A stretch of DNA of 23,451 nucleotides. It comes from JBOHHR01 sp050740975 (GTDB lineage: Bacteria > Pseudomonadota > Gammaproteobacteria > JBOHHR01). Each line of letters starts with the position of its first letter. Positions within the stretch are counted from its first letter, which is position 1. Under the pieces are notes generated by a model. The model ran no database searches and was not told where the DNA came from. It saw only the letters and a program-made list of their open reading frames with translations. The position numbers and the translations under genes are program-made. The stretch lies in the NCBI GenBank assembly GCA_050740975.1, contig JBOIEE010000027.1, positions 1 to 23,451 of the forward strand. The letters run 5' to 3'. Of the stretch, positions 14,089-22,101 are shown piece by piece.

Positions 14089-15453
14089 ATGGCGCGTTTT
14101 GCGTCGGCCGCGCAAGAAACCATTGCGGCGCAAGCTACCCCGTCCGGGCGCGGCGGGATTGGGGTGGTTCGGATTTCTGGTCCGGCGGTGCGGGCGATCG
14201 CAGCGGCGTTATTTGGTGAGCTTCCCGCACCGAGGGTGGCAGAGCTTAAAGCGTTTCTAGATCTTTCGGGTCAGCCCATCGATTACGGGATCGCGCTTTT
14301 CTTTCCCGGCCCGAGCTCGTTTACGGGTGAGGACGTGCTGGAGCTGCACGGTCATGGTGGTCCCGTGGTCATGGATCGGCTGTTGCGCAGGACTTTAGAG
14401 TTGGGTGCACGTTTAGCGAAGCCAGGTGAGTTCTGCGAGCGGGCGTTTCTAAACGGCAAGCTCGATCTCACACAAGCCGAGGCCGTGGCCGACCTCATCG
14501 ACAGCGCTTCGGAAGAAGCAGCGCGGCACGCGGTACGCACGCTGCGAGGCGAGTTTTCCAAGCTGGTGCGGGGCTTGGTAGATGACGTAATCGGGTTGCG
14601 AACACACCTGGGGGCGGCACTTGACTTCCCCGATGAAGAGATTGACGTGTTCGATCATGGAGTTTTGCAGGACCGATTCAACGCCATAGCGGAGAAACTT
14701 GGATCGGTTTTTCGCGCGGCGCGCCAGGGCCAGGTGTTGCTGGAGGGCTTGACGGTGACGATAGCGGGGCGGCCCAACGTCGGTAAGTCCACTCTGTTGA
14801 ATCAGCTTCTGAAGAGAGATCGCGCCATCGTAGACGCTTGCCCGGGTACCACACGGGACACATTGCAAGAACAGGTGTTGATCGGTGGTGTACCGATCTC
14901 CTTAATCGATACCGCCGGCTTGCGCAAAACCGATGATAGCATCGAAATAGAGGGTGTAAAGCGGGCGCAGGCCGCCATGGATCAGGCGGATGTCGTACTG
15001 CTTGTAACCGAGTATGGGGAGGAACAGCGAGGAACAGAGATCGATCTTTTAGGCAACCCGGGGCTGCGAGAACGGGTGACGGTCATACGCAACAAGATCG
15101 ATCGCTACGGCCAGGGTCCCAGTATAAAGAACGGCCAGTACGGGACGGAGATTTGTTTGTCGGCGCGTCATGGGTTTGGAATACCGTTGCTGGAAGAGCA
15201 CCTTAAAGCTCGGGCGGGATATCAATCGGCCGGGGAGGGGGGCTTTACCGCGCGCCGGAGGCATTTGGAAGCTTTAAGCTCCGCGCAAGCGGATTTGGCT
15301 GCGGCGGGCGCAGAGCTGGGCCGCACAGGGGCTCTGGAACTGGTTGCCGAGCATCTGGCCAGGGTGCAACGAACGTTAGGTACCATAACTGGTGAGGTGA
15401 CGAGCGAAGATCTGCTAGCGGAGATTTTTTCCAGTTTTTGCATCGGCAAGTGA
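14089..15453 (+). CDS. mnmE: tRNA uridine-5-carboxymethylaminomethyl(34) synthesis GTPase MnmE
   Basis: GTPase that, with MnmG, modifies the wobble uridine of several tRNAs. The 454-residue protein has the tetrahydrofolate-binding N-terminal domain (GRGGIGVVRISG near 20-31), a G domain with P-loop GRPNVGKS (227-234), switch motif DTAG (274-277) and NKID, and the invariant C-terminal CIGK (451-454) with its catalytic cysteine. It follows yidC by 13 bases, as in many gammaproteobacteria. The usual downstream partners mnmG, rsmG and parAB are not here; the next gene is a convergent aminotransferase. Confidence 0.97.
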   Translation: MARFASAAQETIAAQATPSGRGGIGVVRISGPAVRAIAAALFGELPAPRVAELKAFLDLSGQPIDYGIALFFPGPSSFTGEDVLELHGHGGPVVMDRLLRRTLELGARLAKPGEFCERAFLNGKLDLTQAEAVADLIDSASEEAARHAVRTLRGEFSKLVRGLVDDVIGLRTHLGAALDFPDEEIDVFDHGVLQDRFNAIAEKLGSVFRAARQGQVLLEGLTVTIAGRPNVGKSTLLNQLLKRDRAIVDACPGTTRDTLQEQVLIGGVPISLIDTAGLRKTDDSIEIEGVKRAQAAMDQADVVLLVTEYGEEQRGTEIDLLGNPGLRERVTVIRNKIDRYGQGPSIKNGQYGTEICLSARHGFGIPLLEEHLKARAGYQSAGEGGFTARRRHLEALSSAQADLAAAGAELGRTGALELVAEHLARVQRTLGTITGEVTSEDLLAEIFSSFCIGK

Positions 15454-15571
15454 CACAGGGCCGCCGAGGTAGCGCGTTGAGGCAAAGGCGATATGCGTCC
15501 CTGCGACCAACAGGACCTCCAGTCCTCAATCCGGGAGAGTCTTGATACCGGCTGGCTACGGCGCGTTGTAA

Positions 15572-15597
15572 CATCAGCAGCACTGATGCGTCCGTTT
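15572..15597 (+). terminator. Weak terminator-like hairpin after mnmE
   Basis: CATCAG (15572-15577) pairs with CTGATG (15583-15588) around a 5-base loop, and TTTT follows at 15594-15597. It lies in the 229-base gap between the convergent genes mnmE and the aminotransferase. The short, displaced T-run makes this uncertain. I see nothing else in the gap except a smaller AGGAC/GTCCT dyad near 15520. Confidence 0.3.
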
Positions 15598-15682
15598 TGC
15601 AGCGCTTGATACGTTAGCGGAGGGAATAGTCTACTTCCGGTGGCGCGGCATCGGTCACGAGCGCCAAGACTGCGAGCAAGCT

Positions 15683-16597
15683 TCAGATGTAGCACAGCCA
15701 CTCGGCGTAGCGCTCAGCCCGCCCGTGGACGCAGTCGAAGTACATTTGTTGCAGGCGCTTGGTGATCGGTCCCCGCTCGCCGCTACCGATCGAGCGTCCG
15801 TCCAACTCGCGGATAGGTGTAACCTCGGCCGCGGTTCCGGTGAAGAACGCTTCCTCGGCAACATAAACTTCATCCCGGGTAATACGCTTCTCACGTACGG
15901 TAAGGCTATCGTCCGCTGCAAGCCTTAAGATCGTGTCGCGGGTGATCCCTTCTAGGGCGGAGGTGAGATCGGGCGTGAAGAGGACGCCGTCTCGCACGAT
16001 GAACACGTTTTCACCGCTTCCTTCGCAGACAAACCCTTGCGTGTCCAAAAGCAGGGCTTCGTCGTAACCGGCGTCCATGGCTTCTCGCAGCGCTAACATG
16101 GAGTTCATATAGTTTCCGTTCGCTTTGGCCTTGCACATGGTGACATTCACGTGATGGCGGTTAAACGAGGACGTTTTGACGCGTATTCCGCGTTCTAAAC
16201 CCTCGGCTCCGAGATACGCACCCCAGGCCCAAGCCGCTACCATCACATGCACTTTGAGGTTATCCGCACGCAGCCCCATGCCTTCAGATCCGTAAAAGCA
16301 CATGGGCCGGATATACCCGGACTCCAATCGATTTTGCGCCACGGCTTGGCAACAGGCGCGGTTGATTACTTCCCGCTCGAAGGGTATGCCCATTCTCAAG
16401 ATGTGAGAGGATCGAAACAAACGCTCGACATGGTCCTGCAAGCGAAAAATGGCAGTGCCTCTATGAGTTTTATAGGCGCGGATCCCCTCGAATACGCCCA
16501 TCCCGTAGTGCAGGGTATGGGTCAATAGGTGGGTAGTCGCGTGCCGCCAGGGAACCATGCCCCCGTCTACCCAGATCACGCCATCTTTATCGTGCAT
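15683..16597 (-). CDS. ilvE: Branched-chain amino acid aminotransferase (class IV PLP enzyme)
   Basis: Transaminase for the last step of valine, leucine and isoleucine synthesis, using glutamate as amino donor. The 304-residue form from ATG 16597 begins with the family block DGVIWVDGGMVPWR and LTHTLHYGMGVFEGIRAY (about 26-43). The PLP lysine is K158 in KAKANGNY, and EGSGENVF (about 192-199) binds the cofactor phosphate region. ATG 16621 would add eight residues and is possible; neither start has a clear ribosome site. It is convergent with mnmE and divergent from htpX. Class IV relatives such as D-amino-acid aminotransferase are less likely given length and motifs. Confidence 0.9.
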   Translation of the reverse strand: MHDKDGVIWVDGGMVPWRHATTHLLTHTLHYGMGVFEGIRAYKTHRGTAIFRLQDHVERLFRSSHILRMGIPFEREVINRACCQAVAQNRLESGYIRPMCFYGSEGMGLRADNLKVHVMVAAWAWGAYLGAEGLERGIRVKTSSFNRHHVNVTMCKAKANGNYMNSMLALREAMDAGYDEALLLDTQGFVCEGSGENVFIVRDGVLFTPDLTSALEGITRDTILRLAADDSLTVREKRITRDEVYVAEEAFFTGTAAEVTPIRELDGRSIGSGERGPITKRLQQMYFDCVHGRAERYAEWLCYI

Positions 16598-16963
16598 CGA
16601 CGCAGCTCGTGCTCGTAGCATTAAACATTCCGGGCTTAAAAAGCAGTCGTGCTCTATAACCCAACAAGAAAGCTAAAGCCGATACCTGGCGTGGGTTGTA
16701 TGTTGAGGCCACGGCTCGCAGGTTGTCATTCATTATTTGCGGGACCTGTAAAGCGAATTCTAGAATTATAGCCGCCGCGCGCTTGGCTGATTATTGCAAC
16801 ATAAATTCGCTCCGAGTGATAGGTGCTCAGGGCCTCACAGAGGGCGCAGAAAGGCTCACGAGGGGCTCAGCTATCATCCGCAAGTGATCGAGCGAGCGCT
16901 TGACTTTCTCGTTCGGGGCCTTATATAAGCGTTTTGGAAGGGTGTCTGTTTCTGGAGGTCAAC
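16598..16963. other. Intergenic region between ilvE and htpX
   Basis: I see no convincing gene in these 366 bases. A 63-codon opening from TTG 16696 lacks a ribosome site. The interval holds a perfect 12-bp palindrome AATTCTAGAATT (16756-16767), a run of GGCTCA/GCTCAG-like repeats around 16827-16872, and the htpX promoter at 16899-16926. The ilvE promoter should be at its left end but I cannot define it. Confidence 0.5.
16899..16926 (+). promoter_or_regulatory. Heat-shock (sigma32-like) promoter of htpX
   Basis: CTTGAC (16899-16904), a 14-base spacer and CCTTATAT (16919-16926) resemble the sigma32 elements CTTGAA and CCCCATNT (five of six; six of the eight when the N is read as A). The same bases also give a sigma70 reading, TTGACT with TATATA after 16 bases. 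htpX is a known sigma32 gene in E. coli, which favours the heat-shock reading. Confidence 0.5.
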
Positions 16964-17839
16964 GTGAGAATTCTACTTTTCATCGCCACGAACAGCGCCG
17001 TAATGGTGGTGTTAGCTGTAGTTACCAAACTGCTCGGCATTGAACCCTATCTCAATCAGCAGGGACTGAATCTCACATCACTTCTGATCATGTCCGGGAT
17101 CGTCGGCATGAGCGGCTCGCTGATCTCGTTGATGATGTCCAAGACCAGCGCCAAACACATGATGGGAGTGCAGGTCATCGAGAACCCGTCTACCCCGACG
17201 GAAGCCTGGTTGCTGGACACTGTGGCGCGGCAGGCTAAAGGCGCCGGCATCGGTATGCCGGAGGTCGGAATATTTCAATCGCCGGATATGAATGCTTTTG
17301 CCACCGGAATGGATCGCAATAGCGCTTTAGTAGCAGTCAGCACCGGGCTGCTTGAGGGTATGCGCGAACCGGAGGTGGAGGCCGTATTGGGGCACGAGAT
17401 GTCGCATGTCGCGAATGGCGATATGGTGACTCTGGCTTTGGTCCAAGGGGTGGTCAACACCTTCGTGTTTTTCCTTTCCCGGGTCATTGGTCAGGTCGTG
17501 GATCGGGTGGTGTTTCGGAGCGAGCAAGGACAGGGCCCGGGGTTTTGGATCACGGCGATGATCGCCCAAGTTATGCTTGGGGTTCTGGCCACTTTAATCG
17601 TAATGTGGTTTAGCCGCTATCGCGAGTTTCGCGCGGATACGGGTGGGGCGAACTTGGCGGGCCGCGAAAAGATGATTTCCGCTTTGGAACGCCTGGGCCG
17701 CGGCACAGAGCAACCGCATTTGCCGGAGCAATTTGCCGCCTTCGGGATCGCTGGTGGTGTCAAAGGCGGGCTAACCCGCTTGTTCATGAGCCATCCGCCG
17801 CTGGAAGAACGCATTGCCGCCTTGGGAAAAGCAGCCTAG
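16964..17839 (+). CDS. htpX: Membrane zinc metalloprotease HtpX
   Basis: M48-family inner-membrane protease involved in quality control of damaged membrane proteins. The 291-residue protein starts MRILLFIATNSAVMVV and has two N-terminal membrane segments (about 3-25 and 35-57). The zinc site HEMSH has ligands H144 and H148, followed by GDMVTLALVQGVVNTFVFF, further membrane segments near 165-220 and the glutamate of FRADTGGANL-type third-ligand region. I chose GTG 16964 because GGAGG (16954-16958) lies five bases before it; an upstream TTG reading adds ten unlikely residues. Close sequence agreement with E. coli HtpX (293 residues) supports the name. Confidence 0.96.
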   Translation: MRILLFIATNSAVMVVLAVVTKLLGIEPYLNQQGLNLTSLLIMSGIVGMSGSLISLMMSKTSAKHMMGVQVIENPSTPTEAWLLDTVARQAKGAGIGMPEVGIFQSPDMNAFATGMDRNSALVAVSTGLLEGMREPEVEAVLGHEMSHVANGDMVTLALVQGVVNTFVFFLSRVIGQVVDRVVFRSEQGQGPGFWITAMIAQVMLGVLATLIVMWFSRYREFRADTGGANLAGREKMISALERLGRGTEQPHLPEQFAAFGIAGGVKGGLTRLFMSHPPLEERIAALGKAA

Positions 17840-17851
17840 GCATAAAAGATA

Positions 17852-17868
17852 ACCATCCATGGGATGGT
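17852..17868 (+). other. Hairpin just after htpX
   Basis: ACCATCC (17852-17858) pairs with GGATGGT (17862-17868) around a 3-base ATG loop, 12 bases after the htpX stop. No T-run follows, so it may protect the mRNA 3' end or act as a Rho-type pause rather than a classical terminator. Confidence 0.35.
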
Positions 17869-17980
17869 GGCCGCGTTTGGGCAATCAGCGAGAAGATACG
17901 CGCATGCGTACCGCGAGCGCGATGGTTTGCTCGGCGTTTTGTCTGCCGGCCCGTTGACGGCGGACAGCGACCCGCAATGG

Positions 17981-18003
17981 AAAAACGCCGTTTACGGTTT
18001 TTT
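17981..18003. terminator. Possible bidirectional terminator between htpX and fmdB
   Basis: CCGT (17988-17991) pairs with ACGG (17994-17997); five As precede (17981-17985) and six Ts follow (17998-18003). The layout gives a T-run on either strand, suiting two converging genes. The stem is short. It reaches the stop codon of the zinc ribbon gene. Confidence 0.4.
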
Positions 18004-18301
18004 ATTCACTTTTACTCGAAGCGCCCACCGTTTTAGTCTCTTTCTTCGACTCCTGTGCGGAAGCTTCTTTAGGTGCGGGATCCTTCGACTCTTTCTGCGG
18101 CTCTTTGGTTTTTTTTGGTTGGGTTTTGAAATCGGTTTCGTACCATCCCGTCCCTTTTAGCCGGAATCCCGCCGCAGAAACGAGCTTGCGCAAGGAGAGG
18201 GTGTGACAAGCGGGGCATTCTGTTTTTGGCGGATCTCCCATCCGATGCAGGACTTCAATCCGATCTCCGCAGTGATCGCACTCATATTCGTAAATCGGCA
18301 T
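18002..18301 (-). CDS. FmdB family zinc ribbon protein
   Basis: Small protein of the FmdB/CxxC_CxxC_SSSS family, of unknown molecular role. The N-terminal 45 residues form a zinc ribbon: MPIYEYEC, with C8/C11 and C29/C32 as two CxxC pairs. After about residue 60 the chain turns into a low-complexity tail rich in lysine, glutamate and serine, up to residue 99, likely disordered. ATG 18301 is chosen because GGAG lies six bases upstream. It shares strand with the lipoprotein gene 156 bases upstream; in many relatives this gene sits before aspS, which is not seen here. Confidence 0.85.
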   Translation of the reverse strand: MPIYEYECDHCGDRIEVLHRMGDPPKTECPACHTLSLRKLVSAAGFRLKGTGWYETDFKTQPKKTKEPQKESKDPAPKEASAQESKKETKTVGASSKSE

Positions 18302-18457
18302 TAGCACTCCATCTAACTATCCCTTCACACGGAACTATAGTATTAGCGCAACGTTCAAGATAGCAAGCAACGGCAACGATAGTCTTCGAAACTCTCGAAC
18401 TGGCAAGGCGAACCGTCTCGATCCAGTAGCTTCGGTCCCGGCGCCGGAGTTTTGGGC

Positions 18458-19045
18458 TTATCGAGCACGCCCGCTCAGGCAGTCGAGCAGACCCTGGTCG
18501 CTCATCATGGCTTGTAGGCCCTTGGATAACACTGCGTTGATGAGGCTTTCGTTTTCTTTAGCGCTGGGCGGTTTTAACACATCCCTTCCGAGACGTGCTT
18601 CATAGCGGCTTTCGAATCGGTTCGCTCCGCTGTTGCAGCGCGCGTTCAAAGAGCTTTCCGTATCGACATGTCTGACCACCGGGTCGCCCGAGGACAGGTA
18701 ACGGATCTTTTCGATATCGACCCTAAATGTGACCGCTGCGCGGTCAGCTTGCGCCGCTGCCAGATCAAAGCCATAACGCCGTAGAACGCCTAATACGGCG
18801 TTGTGCACGGCAAGGGCTAGATCCCCCCGCGGTTTGATAAACGAGGTCTCGGGATACACGCCTCCGCGGGTTCCGAAGGAGGGATCCTTACGCGAGTCCG
18901 CCACCTGCACGAATACACGTTGGCCCCGAGCGATACGGTTTTCGCCCACGTCGATAACCGGCAGCACGTCGATTTCCTGCGGGCTGAGGGCGCAAGCCGA
19001 GATAAGCGTGATTCCCAGCAGCATAACGCCGAATTGTTTAAGCAT
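18458..19045 (-). CDS. YajG-like lipoprotein
   Basis: Predicted membrane-anchored lipoprotein of 195 residues. The N-terminus MLKQFGVMLLGITLISAC has a lipobox LISAC with lipid-carrying C18, followed by a mature domain. Overall layout (an EIDVLPVID-like start, a VRVFVQVADSRKDP-type beta region, VHNAVLGVLRRYGFD helix) resembles YajG/Lipoprotein_16 family members; the function of that family is not established. ATG 19045 is supported by AGGAG seven bases upstream; the longer opening to 19123 adds 26 residues that would bury the signal peptide. Residue A19 after the lipid cysteine predicts outer-membrane sorting under the E. coli Lol rule. Confidence 0.75.
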   Translation of the reverse strand: MLKQFGVMLLGITLISACALSPQEIDVLPVIDVGENRIARGQRVFVQVADSRKDPSFGTRGGVYPETSFIKPRGDLALAVHNAVLGVLRRYGFDLAAAQADRAAVTFRVDIEKIRYLSSGDPVVRHVDTESSLNARCNSGANRFESRYEARLGRDVLKPPSAKENESLINAVLSKGLQAMMSDQGLLDCLSGRAR

Positions 19046-19164
19046 GACCAAACTCCTGTGAATAAAAAATACCAGGCTGTTGGGTGGCGCGCGATACCGG
19101 GGGTGCATGTTTAAAGCGATCAAAAGCCATAAAGTGAACCAATGTGCTTGCGTTCCCTGTGAGT

Positions 19165-19194
19165 GGGGCCACTTCGAATGAATCGAAGCGCCCC
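19165..19194. other. Long two-part hairpin at the end of the aldolase gene
   Basis: GGGGC (19165-19169) pairs with GCCCC (19190-19194), and inside it CTTCGA (19172-19177) pairs with TCGAAG (19183-19188) around a 5-base loop; small internal mismatches separate the two stems. It touches the aldolase stop codon. No T-run follows on the minus strand, so it is either a Rho-type or stability element rather than a standard terminator. Confidence 0.45.
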
Positions 19195-19847
19195 TATGCT
19201 ACCGGCTGCTCTTGCTGGCCATAGCGGGTAAATTTCTCCAGCACCACGCGCATTTCCTCGCCCGTAAGCAGCTCGCTGCCACCGATCTGCTGGGTAAGTA
19301 GATAAACCTTAGCCAGAAACTCCACTTCTTGCGCCAGATCGCGCGCTTTTTGTAGGTTTTCTCCGGTGGCGACGCTGCCGTGGTTTGCCAGCAAGCACGC
19401 TCGCCGGTCGTTAAGAGTATTGATGATCGCTTCCGACAATGCCTGGGTGCCGAAGGTGGCGTAAGGCGCGCAGGGAATCGCATCGCCCCCGGCCGCTGCT
19501 ACCATGTAATGAAACGCGGGGATAGCACGCCGCGCGCAGGCTAGAGCCGTGGCGTAAGGGGAGTGCACATGCACGATGGCATTGACATCGGGCTGGGCGC
19601 GGTAGAGATCGCGATGAAAACGCCATTCGCTGGAGGGGCGCAACTGTTCCGGTTTGGGGGCGCCTTCCTCGTTCAACTCAACCAGTTGTTCGGGCGCCAG
19701 TGCCTCGAACCCAATGCCGGTGGGGGTGATGACAAAGCCGCCTTTGGTCCTCACGCTTAGGTTGCCTGAAGAGCCGTGGCTTAAACCACCGCGGTGCAGG
19801 GCCCGTGCGCAGCGGACCAGCGCTCGGCGTTGCGCGGATAGGTTCAT
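19194..19847 (-). CDS. Class II aldolase, L-fuculose-phosphate aldolase type
   Basis: Zinc-dependent aldolase/epimerase family enzyme that cleaves sugar 1-phosphates to dihydroxyacetone phosphate and an aldehyde. The 217 residues follow E. coli FucA closely: SSGNLSVR near 26-33, the catalytic base E74 in PSSEWRFH, zinc ligands H93 and H95 in VHVH and H156 in ANHG, and the block HYMVAAAGGDAIPCAPYATF (113-132). No fucose genes surround it. FucA-like enzymes also act on 5-deoxyribulose or methylthioribulose phosphate in purine-nucleoside salvage, so substrate is open. ATG 19847 lies 12 bases after the ilvA stop, suggesting one transcript. Confidence 0.85.
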   Translation of the reverse strand: MNLSAQRRALVRCARALHRGGLSHGSSGNLSVRTKGGFVITPTGIGFEALAPEQLVELNEEGAPKPEQLRPSSEWRFHRDLYRAQPDVNAIVHVHSPYATALACARRAIPAFHYMVAAAGGDAIPCAPYATFGTQALSEAIINTLNDRRACLLANHGSVATGENLQKARDLAQEVEFLAKVYLLTQQIGGSELLTGEEMRVVLEKFTRYGQQEQPVA

Positions 19848-19859
19848 AGCAGCCGGCTC

Positions 19860-21374
19860 TCAATGCAGAAACATGAGGTAGGCGGCGTTTTCGTTTTCCT
19901 CCCAATAGGGTAGACCGATTTCATCCAAAAAGGAGCGAAAGCCCTTGCGTTCCTCGGGTCTCACCTGGATCCCCATGAGCACCCGGCCTACCGAAGCGCC
20001 GTGGTTGCGGTAATGGAACAAGCTGATATTCCAGCGTTGCCCCACCTGGTTTAGGAAGTGTAGCAGGGCCCCAGGGCGCTCGGGGAACTCGAAGCGATAC
20101 AAGACCTCGTTTTCGGCCTTCTCCGCCGGGCCTCCCACCATGTATCGGATGTGCATCTTGGCCATCTCGTTTTCGGAAAGGTCCACCACCGGGTAGCCCT
20201 TGTGGCGCAGATTGGCGATGAGGGTGTCTTTCTCCATCCTGCCGTGGCGGATCTGCACCCCGGCAAACACATGAGCCTCGCGCGCGTCGGCATAGCGGTA
20301 GTTAAACTCCGTGATCGCTCGCGGCCCAAGGGTATGGCAGAATTCGCGGAAGCTCCCCGGACGCTCCGGAATGGTAACCCCCAACAACACCTCGCGCTGC
20401 TCCCCCAGCTCCGCCAGCTCTGCGATGTGGCGCAGGCGGTCGAAGTTGACGTTAGCCCCACTGAATATCGCGATCAGCTCCTTGTCCGTGGCCCCGGTGT
20501 CGCTTACGTACTGCTTCAGACCCGCTAAGGCCAGCGCGCCGGCCGGCTCCGGGATCGCCCGCGTGTCCTCGAAGGTGTCCTTCACCGCGGCGCAGATCTC
20601 GTCGTTGGAGACCTCTAACATTTGGTCTACGCACTGGCTCGCGATGCGAAACGTCTCAACTCCCACCTGACGCACCGCGGCCCCATCGGCGAAGATCCCC
20701 ACGTGTTCCAGCACGACGCGTTCGCCCGCCTCTAGCGCCCGTTTCATGCTGGGCGCTTCATCCGATTCCACGCCTATGATCCGGATCTCGGGATCCAGAT
20801 ATTTCACGTAAGCAGCAATGCCTGCGATCAAGCCGCCGCCGCCAACCGGGACGAAGATGGCATCGAGCCGGCCCCGGTGCTGCTGCAAGATTTCTTTGGC
20901 CACGGTGCCCTGGCCCGCGATCACCAAAGGGTGGTCATAGGGAGGGATGAAGACCAACCCCCGCTCCTGCTCCAGATCGTGCGCGTGCTCCGCTGCATCA
21001 TCGTAGCTGTTGCCGTGCAGCACGATCTCCGCGCCCAGACGCCTCACCGCGGCAACCTTGATCTCCGGCGTAGTCTTGGGCATGACGATGAGCGCCTTCA
21101 AGCCCAGTTGTTTGGCCGCCAGTGCGACTCCCTGCGCATGGTTGCCGGCGGAGGCGGCGATCACTCCTCGATCCCGTTCCTTCGCATTAAGCGAGGCGAT
21201 CATGTTGTAGGCACCCCGCAGCTTGTAAGAGAATACCGGTTGCAAGTCTTCGCGCTTTAGCCACACCCGGTTGTTCAAGCGGCGGGATAAGCCCGGTGCG
21301 TAGTCCAAGGGGGTCTCGCGCGCGACCTCGTAGACCTTCGCCTTGAGGATCAACTTTATGTATTGTTCGAGCAT
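19860..21374 (-). CDS. ilvA: Threonine ammonia-lyase, biosynthetic
   Basis: PLP enzyme that deaminates threonine to 2-oxobutyrate, the committed step to isoleucine. From ATG 21374 it has 504 residues (E. coli 514). The catalytic domain carries the Schiff-base lysine K51 in SYKLRGAYN, ASAGNHAQG near 76-84 and the phosphate-binding GGGGLIAG loop. The C-terminal part from about residue 325 holds two ACT-like regulatory repeats, LGVTIPERPGSFREF and RFEFPERPGALLHF, which carry isoleucine/valine feedback control in this family. The opening extends to 21536, overlapping rpiA, so I used the inner ATG that matches relatives. It is divergent from rpiA across 64 bases. Confidence 0.96.
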   Translation of the reverse strand: MLEQYIKLILKAKVYEVARETPLDYAPGLSRRLNNRVWLKREDLQPVFSYKLRGAYNMIASLNAKERDRGVIAASAGNHAQGVALAAKQLGLKALIVMPKTTPEIKVAAVRRLGAEIVLHGNSYDDAAEHAHDLEQERGLVFIPPYDHPLVIAGQGTVAKEILQQHRGRLDAIFVPVGGGGLIAGIAAYVKYLDPEIRIIGVESDEAPSMKRALEAGERVVLEHVGIFADGAAVRQVGVETFRIASQCVDQMLEVSNDEICAAVKDTFEDTRAIPEPAGALALAGLKQYVSDTGATDKELIAIFSGANVNFDRLRHIAELAELGEQREVLLGVTIPERPGSFREFCHTLGPRAITEFNYRYADAREAHVFAGVQIRHGRMEKDTLIANLRHKGYPVVDLSENEMAKMHIRYMVGGPAEKAENEVLYRFEFPERPGALLHFLNQVGQRWNISLFHYRNHGASVGRVLMGIQVRPEERKGFRSFLDEIGLPYWEENENAAYLMFLH

Positions 21375-21438
21375 GAACCCAGCACTAAACTCGGGGCTTA
21401 GAGCGCGCAATGGTGATTGGTGATAGAGCATATACGAA

Positions 21439-22095
21439 ATGGAGCAGGAAGAAAAAAAGCGCTTGGCCGCCAAGGCGGCGTTAAACCATGTCGAGCACGA
21501 CGCGGTGATCGGGATCGGCACCGGCAGCACGGTCAATTATTTCATCGAATGTCTTGCCGCTGAAAAACGGCGGATCGAGGCGGCCGTAGCAAGCTCTGAA
21601 GCCAGCGCCGCCCTGCTGGCGCAACATCGGATCCCGGTGGCCGCGTTAAACGATGTCAACGAGGTGGCCGTGTACGTCGATGGCGCCGATGAGGCCACCA
21701 AGCACCTGGCGCTCATCAAAGGAGGGGGCGGTGCGCTTACGCGCGAGAAAATCATCGCTTGCGCCAGCCGCCGCTTTGTGTGCATCGCCGATGAAAGCAA
21801 GCTGGTTGAGGTATTGGGGCGATTCCCGGTGGCGGTGGAAGTGATCCCTATGGCCCGGAGCTTCGTGGCGCGGCAGTTGGTGAAGCTCGGCGGGCAGCCG
21901 ATCTACCGCAGCGGCTTCGTTACCGACAACCGCAATGTCATCCTCGACGTGCACAATCTAGGCATCATCAACCCAACCGAGCTGGAACAGGCTATCAATG
22001 ACATCCCGGGGGTGGTTGGTAACGGGATCTTTGCGCGGCGGCGCGCCGATGTTTTATTGTTGGGCACGGAGACCGGCGTGCAGGAATTGAGGTAG
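21439..22095 (+). CDS. rpiA: Ribose-5-phosphate isomerase A
   Basis: Interconverts ribose 5-phosphate and ribulose 5-phosphate in the pentose phosphate pathway. The 218 residues match the family (E. coli 219) with GIGTGSTVNYF near 24-34, YVDGADEATKH near 79-89, KGGGGALTREK near 95-105 and the PVEVIPMA-type block here reading AVEVIPMARSFVARQLVKLG. The start is ATG 21439 with a weak ribosome site. It is divergent from ilvA and is followed six bases later by the DUF2905 gene. Confidence 0.97.
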   Translation: MEQEEKKRLAAKAALNHVEHDAVIGIGTGSTVNYFIECLAAEKRRIEAAVASSEASAALLAQHRIPVAALNDVNEVAVYVDGADEATKHLALIKGGGGALTREKIIACASRRFVCIADESKLVEVLGRFPVAVEVIPMARSFVARQLVKLGGQPIYRSGFVTDNRNVILDVHNLGIINPTELEQAINDIPGVVGNGIFARRRADVLLLGTETGVQELR

Positions 22096-22101
22096 GCTCG
22101 T

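Noticed and set aside
13505..14260. 251-codon forward opening across the yidC/mnmE junction
   Set aside because: It lies in another frame over two strongly conserved genes, has arginine-rich low-complexity composition and no family match.
16146..16156. Second parS-like TTCACGTGA sequence inside ilvE
   Set aside because: Only the inner core matches; the outer arm bases differ and it lies in coding sequence.
16696..16887. 63-codon forward opening between ilvE and htpX
   Set aside because: Starts with TTG, lacks a ribosome site and has no recognisable motif.
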